Assembly (NCBI RefSeq): GCF_040702995.1
Contig: NZ_CP159992.1
Span: 2,691,501-2,755,500, forward strand
Direction of reading: 5' to 3'
Source: Paenibacillus sp. AN1007
GTDB lineage: Bacteria; Bacillota; Bacilli; Paenibacillales; Paenibacillaceae
Length of the DNA: 64,000 bases
How positions within the stretch are numbered: position 1 is the stretch's first letter; every line of letters begins with the position of its first letter. The notes below the pieces were generated by a model. That model saw nothing but the letters and a program-made list of their open reading frames with translations. It ran no database searches and was not told where the DNA came from. The position numbers were made by a program, and so were the translations under genes. Positions 52,582 through 61,492 of the stretch are shown here, piece by piece.

Positions 52582-55479
52582 TTATTCCAGATTAAATTCC
52601 TTGCGCTTCAGTTCAATCTCATCGTCAATATAAAGTACATAGTCTGACAGGGCTTCACGCGGATTTTCACTCGCGTTAACCACTTTACGGAAGGCATTAT
52701 CCAGATGTCGGCCTGTAAAATAACCCCCTGGCATCTGCGGGATGCCCTGTACCCATTCCCACTGCTTCTTCAGGTTTTGATAATCCTTCACCGGCCAAGG
52801 TAACTGCTCTAACGCTTCAATGTTAGCTGTCGGGTAACGGGCAGCCGCTCCCATCAGACCTTCCATTTCCCGTCCGTACTCAATCTGGGTGGATTCATCT
52901 GTCCACCATTTCATGAACTTCCATGCCGCTTCCTTATTGCCAGCATTCTCAAGCATCATTACAGCACTGGTTGCACTGGCTACCTCATGTCTGATGGAAC
53001 CGTCCGGAAGCTGCGTGCCGGGTACAATGGTAAAGTCCCACAAGTTGCGAATTTCCGGTGCTAATACCGTCAGCATGTTGTAGGTCGTGTAATCGGCAAT
53101 CCCGATGGGCATCTCCCCTGTACGGAAACGGTTCGGGAAGTCTGCTTTGAGCGGAAATTTATAATTGGTATAAAACTGCGTCCATCGTTTGAATGCTTCC
53201 ATCGATATTTCTGAATCAAGTGCACTTTTTTTACCGTCTTCCGCATAGAATCTGCCGTCATTCTGATACAAAAGCATCGCAAAGGTTGCATTAGGAACCA
53301 TGTTTGCGTTGTTCAATGTGTCCTCAATAGGCAGGTAGAACTCCATATTATGCTTTTGCAGAACTGCGATCGCATTATACACGTCCTGCCATGTTTTTGG
53401 CGGCTCCAGACCTAATTCATTCAGAATATCTTTCCGGTAAAAGAGCATTGGAAAATGCTGCTGCTCCGGGAGTGCGTATACTCCCTCGTTATACTCATAC
53501 GGCGTTAATCCGCTTGCACGGAATCGGGATGCCACATCTTTGAAATCCGGAAATTTGCTCAAATCCGCTGCTGCATTTCTCATCGCGTAGTTAACAGGAA
53601 TATCTTCGCCCATCTGCATGGCCACATCCGGTCCTTCCCCGGCAAGTGTCGCAGGCAGCAGAATATTCGGCGGCACCAGACGCAGCTGAACGGATACGTC
53701 CGTATCCGGTGTAAACGTATCGTCAATCATGCCCTTGAGCACCTGAGCCTGATCTCGTCCTGTTGTGATCCAGACGGTAATGGCGTCCTTCTTTTTCTCC
53801 ACATTTCCGATGCTGTCATAATCTTCTGTGTACGATGCGACATAGGCACCCAGTTCGTGCTTCACCTGCTGTACGGCAGATGCCGCTGCTTTCGGCAGCT
53901 CCTGCCCTGGTGGAGCAACGATCAGGTAATCCATCGTAATCGGCTGCTCACGTACGGTCAGAATCCATGTACCGAGACCGCCGACGTTGATTTTAAATGT
54001 ATCCAGCCGTTTCGGAACCGTTTCCGGCCTTGCTGCCATATCTTTCAGCTGCACGACCATCGCATGCAGAATGGCTACCTTATCACTCTGTTCTCCAGTT
54101 GCCTTTTCCAGATACTCGGCTACAGAAGTAAGAATCACGGCTTGTTTTTCAAAAACCTCCGTCATCTCGGGTATACGTTTCTCCAGTTGATAATCCCGAA
54201 GTGGATCAGGTTTATTGGAGGTAATCATCAAAATTTTGCGGTACATCTCATTCAATTCAAGTACGCTTGATTCAACGGTACGCAGTAACGGGGCGATATC
54301 GCCCAGTGTGACTGTCATCCGTAAGCGATGCTTGCCTTTCTCAAGATGAAACAGATATGGTTCTTCTCCACCATTTCCAAGTACCTGTGTCTGCCAGGCC
54401 GGACTGTAGTTGAACCGAATGCGTTTCATTTCTTCGAACGGAGCTTTGCCATTAATTGTGAGACTGCGCGTGGCATAAATGCCGCGAAGCTGATCCTGCT
54501 TCACTTTAAGAGCAATCTGATATAGTCCATCCTCCGGAACATCAACCTCCCACTCCACCCACTCGCCCGGAAGCTTCCAGTTCATGCCTCCGATCGCGTT
54601 GACCCTGATTTTGGATACATCGTAGGGTTCAAGTGATGGACTGGACCGATCCGAGATTGGCGCAAGTGTGGGAGAGGATTTGGTTACCGCTTCTTCCCCT
54701 TGTACTTTAAGCATCACGGGACTCGCTGGCTTTAAACCTAATGAATCATAGGTTTTCTTCAGTTCCGCATACGCAGGAACAGCCTCTTCCTGATACAATT
54801 CAATATAATCAATCGCCATACTCTCTCTCAGAGAGGTCAGAGATAATTGCTGGGTGCCCTTTTCAAAATAAAACTGGAACGGTTCCTCGAAATACCCGGC
54901 ACTGTCTCGAAACGAAGCAAGCTGCCATTCAGGTTTTTCTACCTGTCTTGGCCTGAGATCATTACCTCGATCGTCCTGACGCACATGATCTTCGCGATTC
55001 CCCCATACCCTGTCGAATAGAAGTACATCTGCTTCTCTGAAAGGAACCTCCCCGTTTAACTCCAGCTTGCGCTCGATACCCGAGCTTTTTCCTTCGACAG
55101 GAAAATAATGAACGCGAACGTTATATAAACCACTCACTTGAACGGGGACATCCCAACGAATGGTTCCGGATTCGGGTGTAATGACAGCACTGCCATCCAG
55201 CCCCGCATATCCCTTTACGACCTCGAACTCTCCATTTTCCGCCTGGGTGTAAGCTTCACCTTCAACCCTCACGGTTGTATCCGGTTTGGCAGTGCTTGCA
55301 TACTTATCCTGATAATTTTCATAGCTTCGTGAATCCCTGGTGCCCGATACAGCTTCAAAATCCTCAAGTGCATGTACTATCCCGGGGCTCTGATTCTTTG
55401 ATGGATAGATCACGATGATCGAGAACACCAAAGCCAGAACAAGTACCAGAATCAGTCCCTTTTTCTTACGTGACCGCAT
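52582..55479 (-). CDS. Membrane-anchored binding protein with two N-terminal beta-sandwich domains
   Basis: About 965 residues from the ATG at 55479 (MRSRKKKGLIL), the first codon giving a signal anchor; upstream frame to 55602 is not credible. Residues about 8-28 form a hydrophobic anchor without a lipobox Cys. Two CBM6/35-like beta-sandwiches follow: about 70-220 (VRVEGEAYTQAENG..., DYIELY) and about 280-400 (GEWVEWEVDVPEDGLYQIAL). A helical linker leads to a MalE/UgpB-like binding-protein domain (about 500-955: GEGPDVAMQMGEDIPVNYAM, FRTGEMPIGIADYTTYN). Most such binding proteins have about 430 residues, so this is a fusion. It would present both glycan-binding and transport-receptor surfaces. 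Confidence 0.82.
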   Translation of the reverse strand: MRSRKKKGLILVLVLALVFSIIVIYPSKNQSPGIVHALEDFEAVSGTRDSRSYENYQDKYASTAKPDTTVRVEGEAYTQAENGEFEVVKGYAGLDGSAVITPESGTIRWDVPVQVSGLYNVRVHYFPVEGKSSGIERKLELNGEVPFREADVLLFDRVWGNREDHVRQDDRGNDLRPRQVEKPEWQLASFRDSAGYFEEPFQFYFEKGTQQLSLTSLRESMAIDYIELYQEEAVPAYAELKKTYDSLGLKPASPVMLKVQGEEAVTKSSPTLAPISDRSSPSLEPYDVSKIRVNAIGGMNWKLPGEWVEWEVDVPEDGLYQIALKVKQDQLRGIYATRSLTINGKAPFEEMKRIRFNYSPAWQTQVLGNGGEEPYLFHLEKGKHRLRMTVTLGDIAPLLRTVESSVLELNEMYRKILMITSNKPDPLRDYQLEKRIPEMTEVFEKQAVILTSVAEYLEKATGEQSDKVAILHAMVVQLKDMAARPETVPKRLDTFKINVGGLGTWILTVREQPITMDYLIVAPPGQELPKAAASAVQQVKHELGAYVASYTEDYDSIGNVEKKKDAITVWITTGRDQAQVLKGMIDDTFTPDTDVSVQLRLVPPNILLPATLAGEGPDVAMQMGEDIPVNYAMRNAAADLSKFPDFKDVASRFRASGLTPYEYNEGVYALPEQQHFPMLFYRKDILNELGLEPPKTWQDVYNAIAVLQKHNMEFYLPIEDTLNNANMVPNATFAMLLYQNDGRFYAEDGKKSALDSEISMEAFKRWTQFYTNYKFPLKADFPNRFRTGEMPIGIADYTTYNMLTVLAPEIRNLWDFTIVPGTQLPDGSIRHEVASATSAVMMLENAGNKEAAWKFMKWWTDESTQIEYGREMEGLMGAAARYPTANIEALEQLPWPVKDYQNLKKQWEWVQGIPQMPGGYFTGRHLDNAFRKVVNASENPREALSDYVLYIDDEIELKRKEFNLE

Positions 55480-55535
55480 GTTTGAAAGTATCCCCTTTCC
55501 TGTAAGCGTATCGACAAATGAACGATTGACTAACC

Positions 55536-55572
55536 CGGGCAGACCGCACCAGCTGCTCGCGCGTTCTGCCCG
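55536..55572 (-). repeat. GC-rich hairpin between the two binding-protein genes
   Basis: CGGGCAGA (55536-55543) pairs with TCTGCCCG (55565-55572), with further CGC/GCG pairing inside. No T run follows on the minus strand, so it is likely an mRNA-stabilising or partially attenuating structure after the lipoprotein gene, raising its level relative to the downstream membrane proteins. Confidence 0.6.
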
Positions 55573-55585
55573 TATGAAGTAGTGC

Positions 55586-56941
55586 TTATTTGTATACCTC
55601 ATCGATTGCGGCCTGGAAAGGAGCCTTGTATTTCTCGATCAGCGTAGATACGGAAACGCCTTCTTTCAGCTCTCCATCAAAATCCCAATAAGGCAGTGAC
55701 GGGAAGGTGTTGTGATCGAGCACAAGCATTCCAGCTGCCACCTCTCTGGCGTTGTTGATATCTGCTTCATCCGTCAAGTGTCTCTCCAAAGTGGATTGTT
55801 CCGGATAATCATAAATCGAATCGATTTCATTGATTTTTTCCCAGATATACATCAGCTGCTCCGGATTTTCTACCGCTTTAGGAATTGTGATTGCCTGGTA
55901 GCGGGATTCACCAGAGTGATATGCTGAAGCGCTCGGCCCTTTTGGATACGGCAGGAAGCCGATATCGTAGTCCGGCATATCTGTTTTGATGCCTTCGATT
56001 TCATACATCGCGCCAGAATACATCAGTGTATTTCCTTGACGGAAGAAAGTAGCTGGTTCAGTCCAGTCACCGCCTTCTGTCGGTCTGCCCACTTTCTCTG
56101 TAGCCAATTTGTTCAAGAAGTTGAGTGCTTCTTTTGTTTTTGGGTCTTCGAGGTTCTGTTTATCCTCTTTCGTCAGGGAAGCTTCGTTAGAATACAGGAT
56201 CGGTTCGAGGAGGCCCGTTTGAGCAAGTCCCCATGTATCCAGCTTGCCATCATTATTACGATCCTTGTTGGCCTGTTTGGCAACAGCCAGGAAATTATCC
56301 CAATTCCATTCATCAGCATCCACGTATTCCTGCAGCGGCTTCAGTCCAAGCTCCTGCATAAGTGTACGGTTGTAGAATATGCCATTAATGAAGGAAGATT
56401 TATCTTCTGTGAAACCATAACCTTTGCCCTCATACTGCATGTATTCTTTGGTTGTTTTTTGGTTGAATACCTTGTCGTTCTTGATATAATCATCTACTGG
56501 CCACAACAGATCCTGTTTGGTCAGTGCTGGTATCGCGTAGTTTTTACCCAGTCTTACAAAGTCGCCCAGCGGTTCACCTGCCATCAGGGAGGCAACAACT
56601 TTCTCCTGATACTCACCAAAATCAATGGATACGTATTCAATGTTGAAGTTATGTTTTTTCTTCAGAGCTTCCAGGTTTTCGATACGTTTAATATTGTCCG
56701 GGTTGTTATCTGTAATCTGCATATCCCACCAAGCTACCACTTTAATCGTTCTGCCGCCCATGTCGAAATCCATCTCAGGCGTAGAATTTTCATTCTTTGG
56801 CTCCGTTTCAGCCGGTGCCTGCTCTTCCTGTGGTGCGGGTTTTTCCGGTGCAGGCTCGGCAGCAGGTGCAGAGCTGCAGGCGTTGATCAACAACATGGCT
56901 GCAAATATCAGACTGAGCAGCATAAACTTGTTTTTCTTCAT
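55586..56941 (-). CDS. Extracellular sugar-binding lipoprotein of ABC transporter
   Basis: The protein has 451 residues. The lipobox is LLINAC near residue 22, followed by a Pro/Glu/Ala-rich linker (about 25-55). The body is a MalE-like binding protein with the calcium-type phrase DRNNDGKLDTWG. It is the first gene of the long minus-strand operon. With two permease pairs downstream, it probably serves one pair and the membrane-anchored binding protein the other. Confidence 0.9.
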   Translation of the reverse strand: MKKNKFMLLSLIFAAMLLINACSSAPAAEPAPEKPAPQEEQAPAETEPKNENSTPEMDFDMGGRTIKVVAWWDMQITDNNPDNIKRIENLEALKKKHNFNIEYVSIDFGEYQEKVVASLMAGEPLGDFVRLGKNYAIPALTKQDLLWPVDDYIKNDKVFNQKTTKEYMQYEGKGYGFTEDKSSFINGIFYNRTLMQELGLKPLQEYVDADEWNWDNFLAVAKQANKDRNNDGKLDTWGLAQTGLLEPILYSNEASLTKEDKQNLEDPKTKEALNFLNKLATEKVGRPTEGGDWTEPATFFRQGNTLMYSGAMYEIEGIKTDMPDYDIGFLPYPKGPSASAYHSGESRYQAITIPKAVENPEQLMYIWEKINEIDSIYDYPEQSTLERHLTDEADINNAREVAAGMLVLDHNTFPSLPYWDFDGELKEGVSVSTLIEKYKAPFQAAIDEVYK

Positions 56942-56988
56942 TGTCTTCCCCCCTGATTGTCGTGTGCCCTCAAAGTGTATCCTCCAAA

Positions 56989-57002
56989 TGTAAGCGCAAA
57001 CA
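56989..57002. promoter_or_regulatory. cre-like site upstream of the long operon
   Basis: TGTAAGCGCAAACA differs from CcpA consensus at a single position. It is 48 bases upstream of the first operon gene. Confidence 0.6.
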
Positions 57003-57122
57003 ACCTGCTTAAATACAGGTGTTTACCCCGACAAATTATAGATCATGCCGGTTTGAACCGGAATATAGATGATTTCACAAACAATTGGTAAAGAAATGCA
57101 CTCTCTGCAAAATAATGCACAT

Positions 57123-57136
57123 TGTATGCGCTTTCT
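57123..57136. promoter_or_regulatory. cre-like site upstream of degenerate regulator gene
   Basis: TGTATGCGCTTTCT; reverse AGAAAGCGCATACA matches at 12 of 14 positions. Confidence 0.45.
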
Positions 57137-57215
57137 TTTCTTCCCATAATGAAATTAAGCCTTATTTCAGTTGAACAGTTGATCGGAATATCAGGAGAAG
57201 GTGAGGTCATGTTTC

Positions 57216-57980
57216 GTGTACAATATTTTACTTGTAGATTACAGCCGCCGTCTGTGTAAAGAGCTAAGACAGCTGCTCGAAGACAACAAATTCCCTCTTA
57301 CAATCACAGATTCAGTCTCTACTTCAAGCGATGCTCTCCATGCATTGTCTAATCGAGACTTCAGCGTTGTCGTTGTGCACACGGAGCGATACGATACTGC
57401 TGGATTATGGTTGTGTCACCACATTCGAAAAACGAGTGATATCCCCATCCTCCTGCTCGGTGGAAGAGATCAATTCAGACTGGTTCGCAAAGCCATGACG
57501 TATCAGGTGAACGATTATCTGCCTTCCCCTGTCAGACCTGCTGCACTGCTGCAAAGTCTGCGTGGACTTCAGAACAAACTCGGGCCCGTGTCTATGAAAA
57601 AAAGCCCTGCCATTAAGCCAACAATTCAGCTTAATGGCAAAGCATTGGATTCCAGCCATGTGATCCGGATTGTAAAAGCGTATGTAAGAGATCACTTAAA
57701 TGAAGAGATTACACTGAAAAAAATTGCCGATATGCTGCACTTTAACTGTGCCTATTTGGGACAAAAATTTAAAATGGAAGAGAACATTTCTTTTAATGAC
57801 TATATGCTTCAAGAGCGAATGAAAAAAGCAAAACAGCTCCTCCTGTCCACCAACCTGCGAATATACGAAATCGCGTTGGAAGTGGGGTACCGTGATATCG
57901 ATTGGTTTTACAAGAAATTCAAAGCGTACGCCGGGTCCAGTCCTAACGCCTATCGTCGGCAAAAAGCTCATACTGCCTAA
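57216..57980 (+). CDS. AraC-type regulator with degenerate receiver domain
   Basis: About 254 residues from GTG at 57216 (MYNILLVDYSRR), the start that aligns with YesN-type regulators; GTG at 57201 is an alternative. The receiver lacks key residues: the acidic pair is D8-Y9, the phospho-acceptor position 55 is His (VVVVHTERYD), and the conserved Lys is Ser (YLPSPV). The AraC HTH pair (about 160-250: KIADMLHFNCAYLGQKFK; DIDWFYKKFKAYAGSSP) is intact. No kinase gene accompanies it. It is divergent from the long operon and likely regulates it without phosphorylation. Confidence 0.85.
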   Translation: MYNILLVDYSRRLCKELRQLLEDNKFPLTITDSVSTSSDALHALSNRDFSVVVVHTERYDTAGLWLCHHIRKTSDIPILLLGGRDQFRLVRKAMTYQVNDYLPSPVRPAALLQSLRGLQNKLGPVSMKKSPAIKPTIQLNGKALDSSHVIRIVKAYVRDHLNEEITLKKIADMLHFNCAYLGQKFKMEENISFNDYMLQERMKKAKQLLLSTNLRIYEIALEVGYRDIDWFYKKFKAYAGSSPNAYRRQKAHTA

Positions 57981-58043
57981 ACCAGCCCCAGCTTCTAAAT
58001 CTTCCTGCAGTGTATTTCATTAATAGACAACAAACAAAAAGCA

Positions 58044-58076
58044 AAGAAACGCAGAAGTAGCCCTCTGCGTTTTTTT
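58044..58076. terminator. Bidirectional terminator
   Basis: AAACGCAGA (58047-58055) pairs with TCTGCGTTT (58064-58072), followed by a T run and preceded by A-rich sequence. It separates two convergent regulator genes. Confidence 0.8.
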
Positions 58077-58081
58077 GCCGA

Positions 58082-59713
58082 TTACCGCTGTGCCGAACGG
58101 GTTAGTAAGGACTCACGATACTCCTGAGGCGTCATGCCGGTCAGTTTCTTGAACAGCCGCGTAAATGAATGGGCGGATTCATAACCGACTTGAAGCGCAA
58201 CTTCCCGAACCATCAATTCGTTGTTTAACAGCAGCTCCTTAGCTCTGCGTATTCGGCTGTCATCAATAAACTCTGATAAATTTATGCCCATTTCCTGTTT
58301 GAAAAATCTGGACAGATAAGAAGGGTTAAAATGATGCAGTTCTGCCAGGCGAACCAGCGTAAGATCCTTTTCAAGATTGCTTTTAATGTAATTGCATAAG
58401 CTTTGCACGACTAGATTGGCTCGTTCCTCTTCATTTGAGCGTTTGAAATTGACCAGTTCATCGGCCGCGGCATACAGATACTGAACGGCATCTTTCATGC
58501 TGGGGAAATTGCTTAAATGAAGCAGGCTGCGCTGATCCGGCGTTTTCTGCTTCAGCCCCCACCGATTAAAGGCAGCATACAGAGATAGGGCCAGGTGATA
58601 ATACATCTCCATCGCCCGTTCCATCGCCATATCCTGCTGCATAAGCTCACCAGTAAGCTCTTCGAAAATATCGTAAAAGGATTGAAACCGTCCTGTCTCC
58701 AAAAAGCCCGACATAACCTCCACGCGACTTGAGATGCGCGCAGTTTCTTTTGGAATGCCCGCTTGTAGTTCCTCGTAATTGTCCGTCAGCACCATCGACA
58801 CACCGTCACCAATCTTCATCCACTGCAGTAAGCGCAAACGCTCATATTGCTGTGGAATTCGGGACCATTCACACCCTCGACCGCTGAATGTAAACGCAAC
58901 GGACACACCAAGTGAAGCAAGACACGATTCCTGCACAAGCTCTAATGTGCCTTCAATATATCTGGCAAAGTGCTGATCTTCGTCTCCTTGTTCTTCTTTG
59001 GGCTGCAGCAGCCATACTGCATCACCGTAGTGATCGGCAGCGCTGGCGCAGGCTGCATGTTCGCCTAGTAATGATGTTCCGATGATGCGCACAGAACTTT
59101 GAGTACATCCTGATCCGGCTTCTGCCGGTTCGTGCAGTTTTCGCCCCAGCACCAAATATACTGGGGAATCAGCCTTCAACCCCATCTCCTTGATCAACGG
59201 CTCGGACTGAATCTGTGCAGATGACCCAGCAGGTAAACCTTCCTGCAAAAGCTTCCGGACGTATTCATCCTGTTTAAAAGCCGTCAGGCGAGAGGTAATC
59301 TCACGCTGCTGTTCTACCAGATTGTTCATATCATGACTCTGTCTGATCTCCTCCATGACCTGCTCCACCATGTGCATTACTTTATCGTACCCTTCCGTTT
59401 TGAGCAGATAACGTACATTGTTCATCTGAAAAGCTTTGTACGCATATTCAAAATCACTGTGTCCTGTCAGAAAAATGACACGGCACTGCGGCCAGCGGCT
59501 CTGAATCTCTTCCGTCAGCTCCAGCCCGCTTATCCCGGGCATGCGAATGTCAGTCAGCACAATATCAATTCTGGATCTTCGCATCCAGGTAAGTGCCTCT
59601 GCGGCGGAGTATGCTTTACATACATCCAAACGATCGGGCATGTGTCTCGCAAATGTTTCATACAAACTATCCGTAATGATCTCCTCATCATCAACAATCA
59701 GCAGTCGATACAT
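58082..59713 (-). CDS. Response regulator, YesN type (receiver plus AraC HTH)
   Basis: About 543 residues from the ATG at 59713 (MYRLLIVDDEE), behind AAGGGG; upstream frame to 59734 lies in the kinase gene. The receiver is canonical, with the DD pair, Asp in IVLTDIRMPGISG and Lys in YLLKTEGYD. The AraC domain is in the last 100 residues (RLAELHHFNPSYLSRFFKQ; SAHSFTRLFKKLTGMTP). It overlaps the kinase gene by 16 bases, so the pair is translationally coupled. Confidence 0.92.
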   Translation of the reverse strand: MYRLLIVDDEEIITDSLYETFARHMPDRLDVCKAYSAAEALTWMRRSRIDIVLTDIRMPGISGLELTEEIQSRWPQCRVIFLTGHSDFEYAYKAFQMNNVRYLLKTEGYDKVMHMVEQVMEEIRQSHDMNNLVEQQREITSRLTAFKQDEYVRKLLQEGLPAGSSAQIQSEPLIKEMGLKADSPVYLVLGRKLHEPAEAGSGCTQSSVRIIGTSLLGEHAACASAADHYGDAVWLLQPKEEQGDEDQHFARYIEGTLELVQESCLASLGVSVAFTFSGRGCEWSRIPQQYERLRLLQWMKIGDGVSMVLTDNYEELQAGIPKETARISSRVEVMSGFLETGRFQSFYDIFEELTGELMQQDMAMERAMEMYYHLALSLYAAFNRWGLKQKTPDQRSLLHLSNFPSMKDAVQYLYAAADELVNFKRSNEEERANLVVQSLCNYIKSNLEKDLTLVRLAELHHFNPSYLSRFFKQEMGINLSEFIDDSRIRRAKELLLNNELMVREVALQVGYESAHSFTRLFKKLTGMTPQEYRESLLTRSAQR

Positions 59714-61455
59714 TCGTGTTCCCCTTCCTTCCACTGGATTCGAATGACAACTTTTAACCCCTGCAGCTCACTTCGTGAAAGATAAAGCCCGCTGCCCGCT
59801 CCATATGTCAGAACGAGACGCCTATGGATATTCATTAATCCGGTTATGTCTTCCGTCGCTGCATCATTGTACAGAAGATGCTGCAGCTTCTCAATATCTT
59901 CTGTCTGAAGATCCTGCCCGTTATCTTCCACGATGATTTCTGCACAGGATGATGTCCTTTGGAATTGAACTCGCAGCAGACCGGCAGCCGTATTCTTTTC
60001 CAGACTGTGCTCGTACGCATTTTCAATGACCGGTTGAATGATAAGCCGTGGAACCTGCATTTGCTCCATTTCAGGTGGAACCTCTCCAAATTCAACTTTG
60101 ATTCGCCTGGAGAATCGCAGCTGCTGGATTTCAGTATAAATACGGGAATGATGCACTTCTTCCTTGAGCGGTACATGATCTGTTCCATTGCGTGTAATGA
60201 AGCGAAAATATTCCCCAAGCATATTGGTGAATTGTTCAATTCTCTCTGTCTCTCCTGTCCTCGCTAACGAGTTCAGAATAAAGAAACTGTTGTACAGAAA
60301 GTGTGGATTAATCTGCGATTGAAGCTGTTTTAGTTCAGCTCGCTGCATCATCATCGTTTTTTTGAAATCACGGTCAATGAGCATCTGCAGATTCTCAATC
60401 ATATGGTTAAAACGGGAGTACAGAAATCCGAATTCATCTTTACGATGATGTACGATCGGAATATCCAGCACACCACCTTCCATCTTTTTGAACCTCTTGA
60501 CCAGCAGCAGCAGGGGAATGTGAATCAGTTTATACGTTGAGTAGAGATACGCTGTAATCGCAATGAAGGATGTAATTGCAAAAATCCAAGCCCATTTATA
60601 AAATTTGCTCAGAGGTTTGGTAACCATCTTTTCAGGCAGATATGTAGCAATGGATAAACCGAGCGGCGCCATATGATGCTGATTCACATGGTACGTCGTA
60701 TCCTCCACGCCTACCCGAAAGCTGTCGAGCGAGTTCTTTTGACTATATTCACGATAGTTAGCAAGAATGATTTTACGTTCGTTCTGATCTAAAATAGCAA
60801 ACCCCGTTCTCTCCTCAACAAGAAGAGAGGCACTCTCAGGATAGAGATTAAGCTGTGACAGCTCATTCTGAAAAGCAGCGTTATCCAGCTCCACCTGAAC
60901 GACAAACAGCGGTGTGTCTCCTAGTTTGCCTGTTACACGTACAGCACTCAGATTCAACGCATCGTCTTTTACTGTAAATCGAATGCCATCTTCCTGCATG
61001 GACGAACTGAAATATTCGTAAGAAGCTTGATCGTACTCATCAATGCCCTGCACTGCTGAAATACTCTTGTTGACTGAAGGAATATGTACATAAACGTTCT
61101 TAATATAAGCACTGCTGTTTTTAAAAGCGGCTAACCGCTCGGATAAATAATTTAATATTTCACGTTTTTCAATTTGGTCCATGTTGTTCCAGAGGATCGC
61201 CAGCCGATTCAGCTTGCGGTCCTCTGCAATATCAAACTGCTGCAGCTCCATCCACTCAATCTCCCTGTTGAGTTCTGTGGCATATTGACTCAGACGCCTT
61301 TCTGTAGACAAGGAAATTTCCTCGCTTGCCGTATCATAGCTCCAGTGGTACAGATATACCCCCAGAAGAATCAGAGGTATGACAAAAACCAGGTAGGTCA
61401 TTATCAGCCGTGCAAAAATGCTGTTGAACCACGACTGTGCCGGTATCTTGAACAA
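59698..61455 (-). CDS. Sensor histidine kinase, YesM family
   Basis: The protein has 585 residues with TTG start behind GGAGGGG. A membrane span near 14-36, an extracellular sensor part to about 275, a second span (about 280-305), a HAMP segment, LQSQINPHFLYNSFFILNSL with the phospho-accepting His, and an ATPase domain with VIENAYEHSLEKN and VEDNGQDL. The last Gly-rich ATP lid is short (TYGAGSGLYLSRSE region), within family range. It follows a binding-protein gene by 37 bases with no permease, suggesting the binding protein informs the kinase. Confidence 0.9.
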   Translation of the reverse strand: MFKIPAQSWFNSIFARLIMTYLVFVIPLILLGVYLYHWSYDTASEEISLSTERRLSQYATELNREIEWMELQQFDIAEDRKLNRLAILWNNMDQIEKREILNYLSERLAAFKNSSAYIKNVYVHIPSVNKSISAVQGIDEYDQASYEYFSSSMQEDGIRFTVKDDALNLSAVRVTGKLGDTPLFVVQVELDNAAFQNELSQLNLYPESASLLVEERTGFAILDQNERKIILANYREYSQKNSLDSFRVGVEDTTYHVNQHHMAPLGLSIATYLPEKMVTKPLSKFYKWAWIFAITSFIAITAYLYSTYKLIHIPLLLLVKRFKKMEGGVLDIPIVHHRKDEFGFLYSRFNHMIENLQMLIDRDFKKTMMMQRAELKQLQSQINPHFLYNSFFILNSLARTGETERIEQFTNMLGEYFRFITRNGTDHVPLKEEVHHSRIYTEIQQLRFSRRIKVEFGEVPPEMEQMQVPRLIIQPVIENAYEHSLEKNTAAGLLRVQFQRTSSCAEIIVEDNGQDLQTEDIEKLQHLLYNDAATEDITGLMNIHRRLVLTYGAGSGLYLSRSELQGLKVVIRIQWKEGEHECIDC

Positions 61456-61492
61456 CGCTCTCCCCTCCTGATTTCAGATCAAAGATACCTGC

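Larger units (their letters stand above)
56942..57215. promoter_or_regulatory. Divergent promoter region, long operon and degenerate regulator
   Basis: A region of about 270 bases with two cre-like sites, one near each gene. No coding sequence is convincing in it. Confidence 0.55.

Noticed and set aside
56036..56956. Plus-strand open frame of 306 codons
   Set aside because: It is antisense to the lipoprotein binding-protein gene and rich in Phe, Cys and Ile as expected for a shadow frame.
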